In this document: in pieces, positions 12,807 to 13,661 of the stretch | How the letters are laid out: every line of letters begins with the position of its first letter | Position numbering within the stretch: the first letter of the stretch is position 1 | Assembly (NCBI GenBank): GCA_035525905.1 | Contig: DATLDK010000045.1 | Coordinates: 1-13,661, forward strand | Origin: Gaiellasilicea sp035525905 | GTDB taxonomy: Bacteria > Actinomycetota > Thermoleophilia > Gaiellales > Gaiellaceae | Direction of reading: 5' to 3' | Length of the DNA stretch: 13,661 bases | Translations under genes and position numbers: made by a program | Notes under the pieces: model-generated | Databases searched by the model: none | Told to the model about the DNA's origin: nothing | What the model saw: only the letters and a program-made list of their open reading frames with translations

Positions 12807-13661
12807 CTAGCCGGCGTCCGGCCGGTCGGGATTGTTGATCCAGTCGAGCACTTCCTGCCGGTCGAGCCGGTAGGAGAAGTCGAGCCCCTTGCACTGAGCG
12901 TTCATGCCGAACGACGTCACCGCCGCGATGATGCGAGTGCCGGCGAAGAAGATCGGGCCGCCGGAGTCGCCGTTGCAGGTGCCGCCCTTGCCCTGAGAGG
13001 CGTTGGCCGTCGTCTTCAGGTTGAAGTCCGTGACCGGTGCCTCCCAGTTGACGAGATACGAGCTCGCCGTCAACCGCTCACGGAAGGAGACCGGGCGCGG
13101 ATCCTGGTCGGAGAGCCCGTAGCCGCTGGAGACGAAGCGAAGATCCTTCTTCGACTTCGTCGAGGCGACGTAGCGATCGACCGCGCCGGCGGTCGGCAGC
13201 TGGCCGTAGGTGCCGGACGGCGTCGTGTACGGGGCGTCGAGTACCACGATGCCCACGTCGAGGTTGTTGGGATACCCCTGGAAGTTGTGGAAGCCGTAAT
13301 TGTCCGCGACGCTGAACGAACGCGAGAACGGTTGGTTCGCAGCGTTGCCGCCCGTGTACGGATAGCCGGTCGTAGCGTCGCCGCCGAACCCGCCGAACGC
13401 GGTCGCGCTGTAGTTCGGCGCCGCGGCCTGCTGGAAGTACACGCGACCCGTGTCGACACCCTCGGTGCAGTGCCCGGCAGTCACGATCGTGACGCGGTCG
13501 GCGAGCAGGCTGCCCGAGCAACGATGGCTGAACGGATCACCGCTTGCGTCGGGGGTCGTGTAGAAGACGAGCAGGCCGACGAAGTCGTTCGTGAAGTCCT
13601 TGCTGTAGTTGCCCGTGATCGCTCCGGCTGAGCCGACGAACGTCACGAGTGCCCCGGCCAT
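12807..13661 (-). CDS. Secreted trypsin-like serine protease, start beyond the window
   Basis: Extracellular peptidase of the chymotrypsin/trypsin (S1) fold. Counting from the ATG at the window edge, the catalytic triad is His64 in TAGHCTEG, Asp135 in NNLDVGIVVL and Ser233 in CNGDSGGP. Cys48-Cys65 and Cys229-Cys257 are placed for the usual disulfides. The first residues, MAGALVTFVGSAGA, look like the end of a signal peptide, but there is no charged start before them, so the true start probably lies past 13661. The segment from 70 to 130 is rich in Gly, Asn and aromatic residues. The specificity pocket residue was not determined. It converges on the small secreted protein gene across a shared hairpin. 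Whether the protease acts on nutrients or on the cell's own envelope cannot be told. Confidence 0.9.
   Translation of the reverse strand: MAGALVTFVGSAGAITGNYSKDFTNDFVGLLVFYTTPDASGDPFSHRCSGSLLADRVTIVTAGHCTEGVDTGRVYFQQAAAPNYSATAFGGFGGDATTGYPYTGGNAANQPFSRSFSVADNYGFHNFQGYPNNLDVGIVVLDAPYTTPSGTYGQLPTAGAVDRYVASTKSKKDLRFVSSGYGLSDQDPRPVSFRERLTASSYLVNWEAPVTDFNLKTTANASQGKGGTCNGDSGGPIFFAGTRIIAAVTSFGMNAQCKGLDFSYRLDRQEVLDWINNPDRPDAG

Overview
This is a GC-rich bacterial chromosomal window with many GTG starts and almost no intergenic space. High GC, apparently leaderless gene starts, a CIRCE-controlled groESL operon and the gene families present suggest an actinobacterium, perhaps of the Thermoleophilia type. 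The lineage is inferred and was not checked against any database. I see no tRNA, rRNA, CRISPR array, insertion sequence, integrase or prophage gene.

Layout. Positions 1-1439 (minus strand) carry groES and the first two thirds of groEL, preceded by a perfect CIRCE operator at 1477-1503. Diverging from them are a Nudix hydrolase, an ASCH-domain protein and an eight-helix membrane class III nucleotide cyclase that may start at a rare CTG codon (1579-3703). A strand-alternating block follows: a four-CxxC zinc-ribbon protein (minus), a DHA2-type drug exporter (plus), a LURP-one-like protein (minus), then a branched-chain 2-oxoacid dehydrogenase operon E1alpha-E1beta-E2 (plus, 6082-9562). Behind E2 lies a RelA/SpoT-fold protein whose synthetase active site looks destroyed (9585-10688). 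Next come lipB and lipA (10708-12360), a small secreted protein, and on the minus strand a secreted trypsin-like protease cut by the window end.

How the genes fit together. E2 has one lipoyl domain that must carry lipoic acid. LipB (octanoyl transfer) and LipA (sulfur insertion) make that cofactor, so 6082-12360 is a functional 2-oxoacid-dehydrogenase/lipoylation neighbourhood. The E3 subunit is not in the window. The inactive-looking RelA/SpoT-like protein inserted between E2 and lipB is the least explained gene.

Regulatory architecture. Five genes (zinc-ribbon protein, exporter, E1alpha, lipB, lipA) have a TAnnnT hexamer exactly 7 bases before the start codon and no Shine-Dalgarno sequence. 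A sixth, the LURP-like gene, has the same with 8 bases. That is the signature of leaderless mRNAs. Two convergent gene pairs share a CTAG palindrome holding both stop codons, and one divergent pair has back-to-back -10 boxes in a symmetrical 28-bp gap. I did not find a clear new multi-gene system. The pseudo-(p)ppGpp-synthetase, the CTG-start cyclase and the leaderless architecture deserve the second look.
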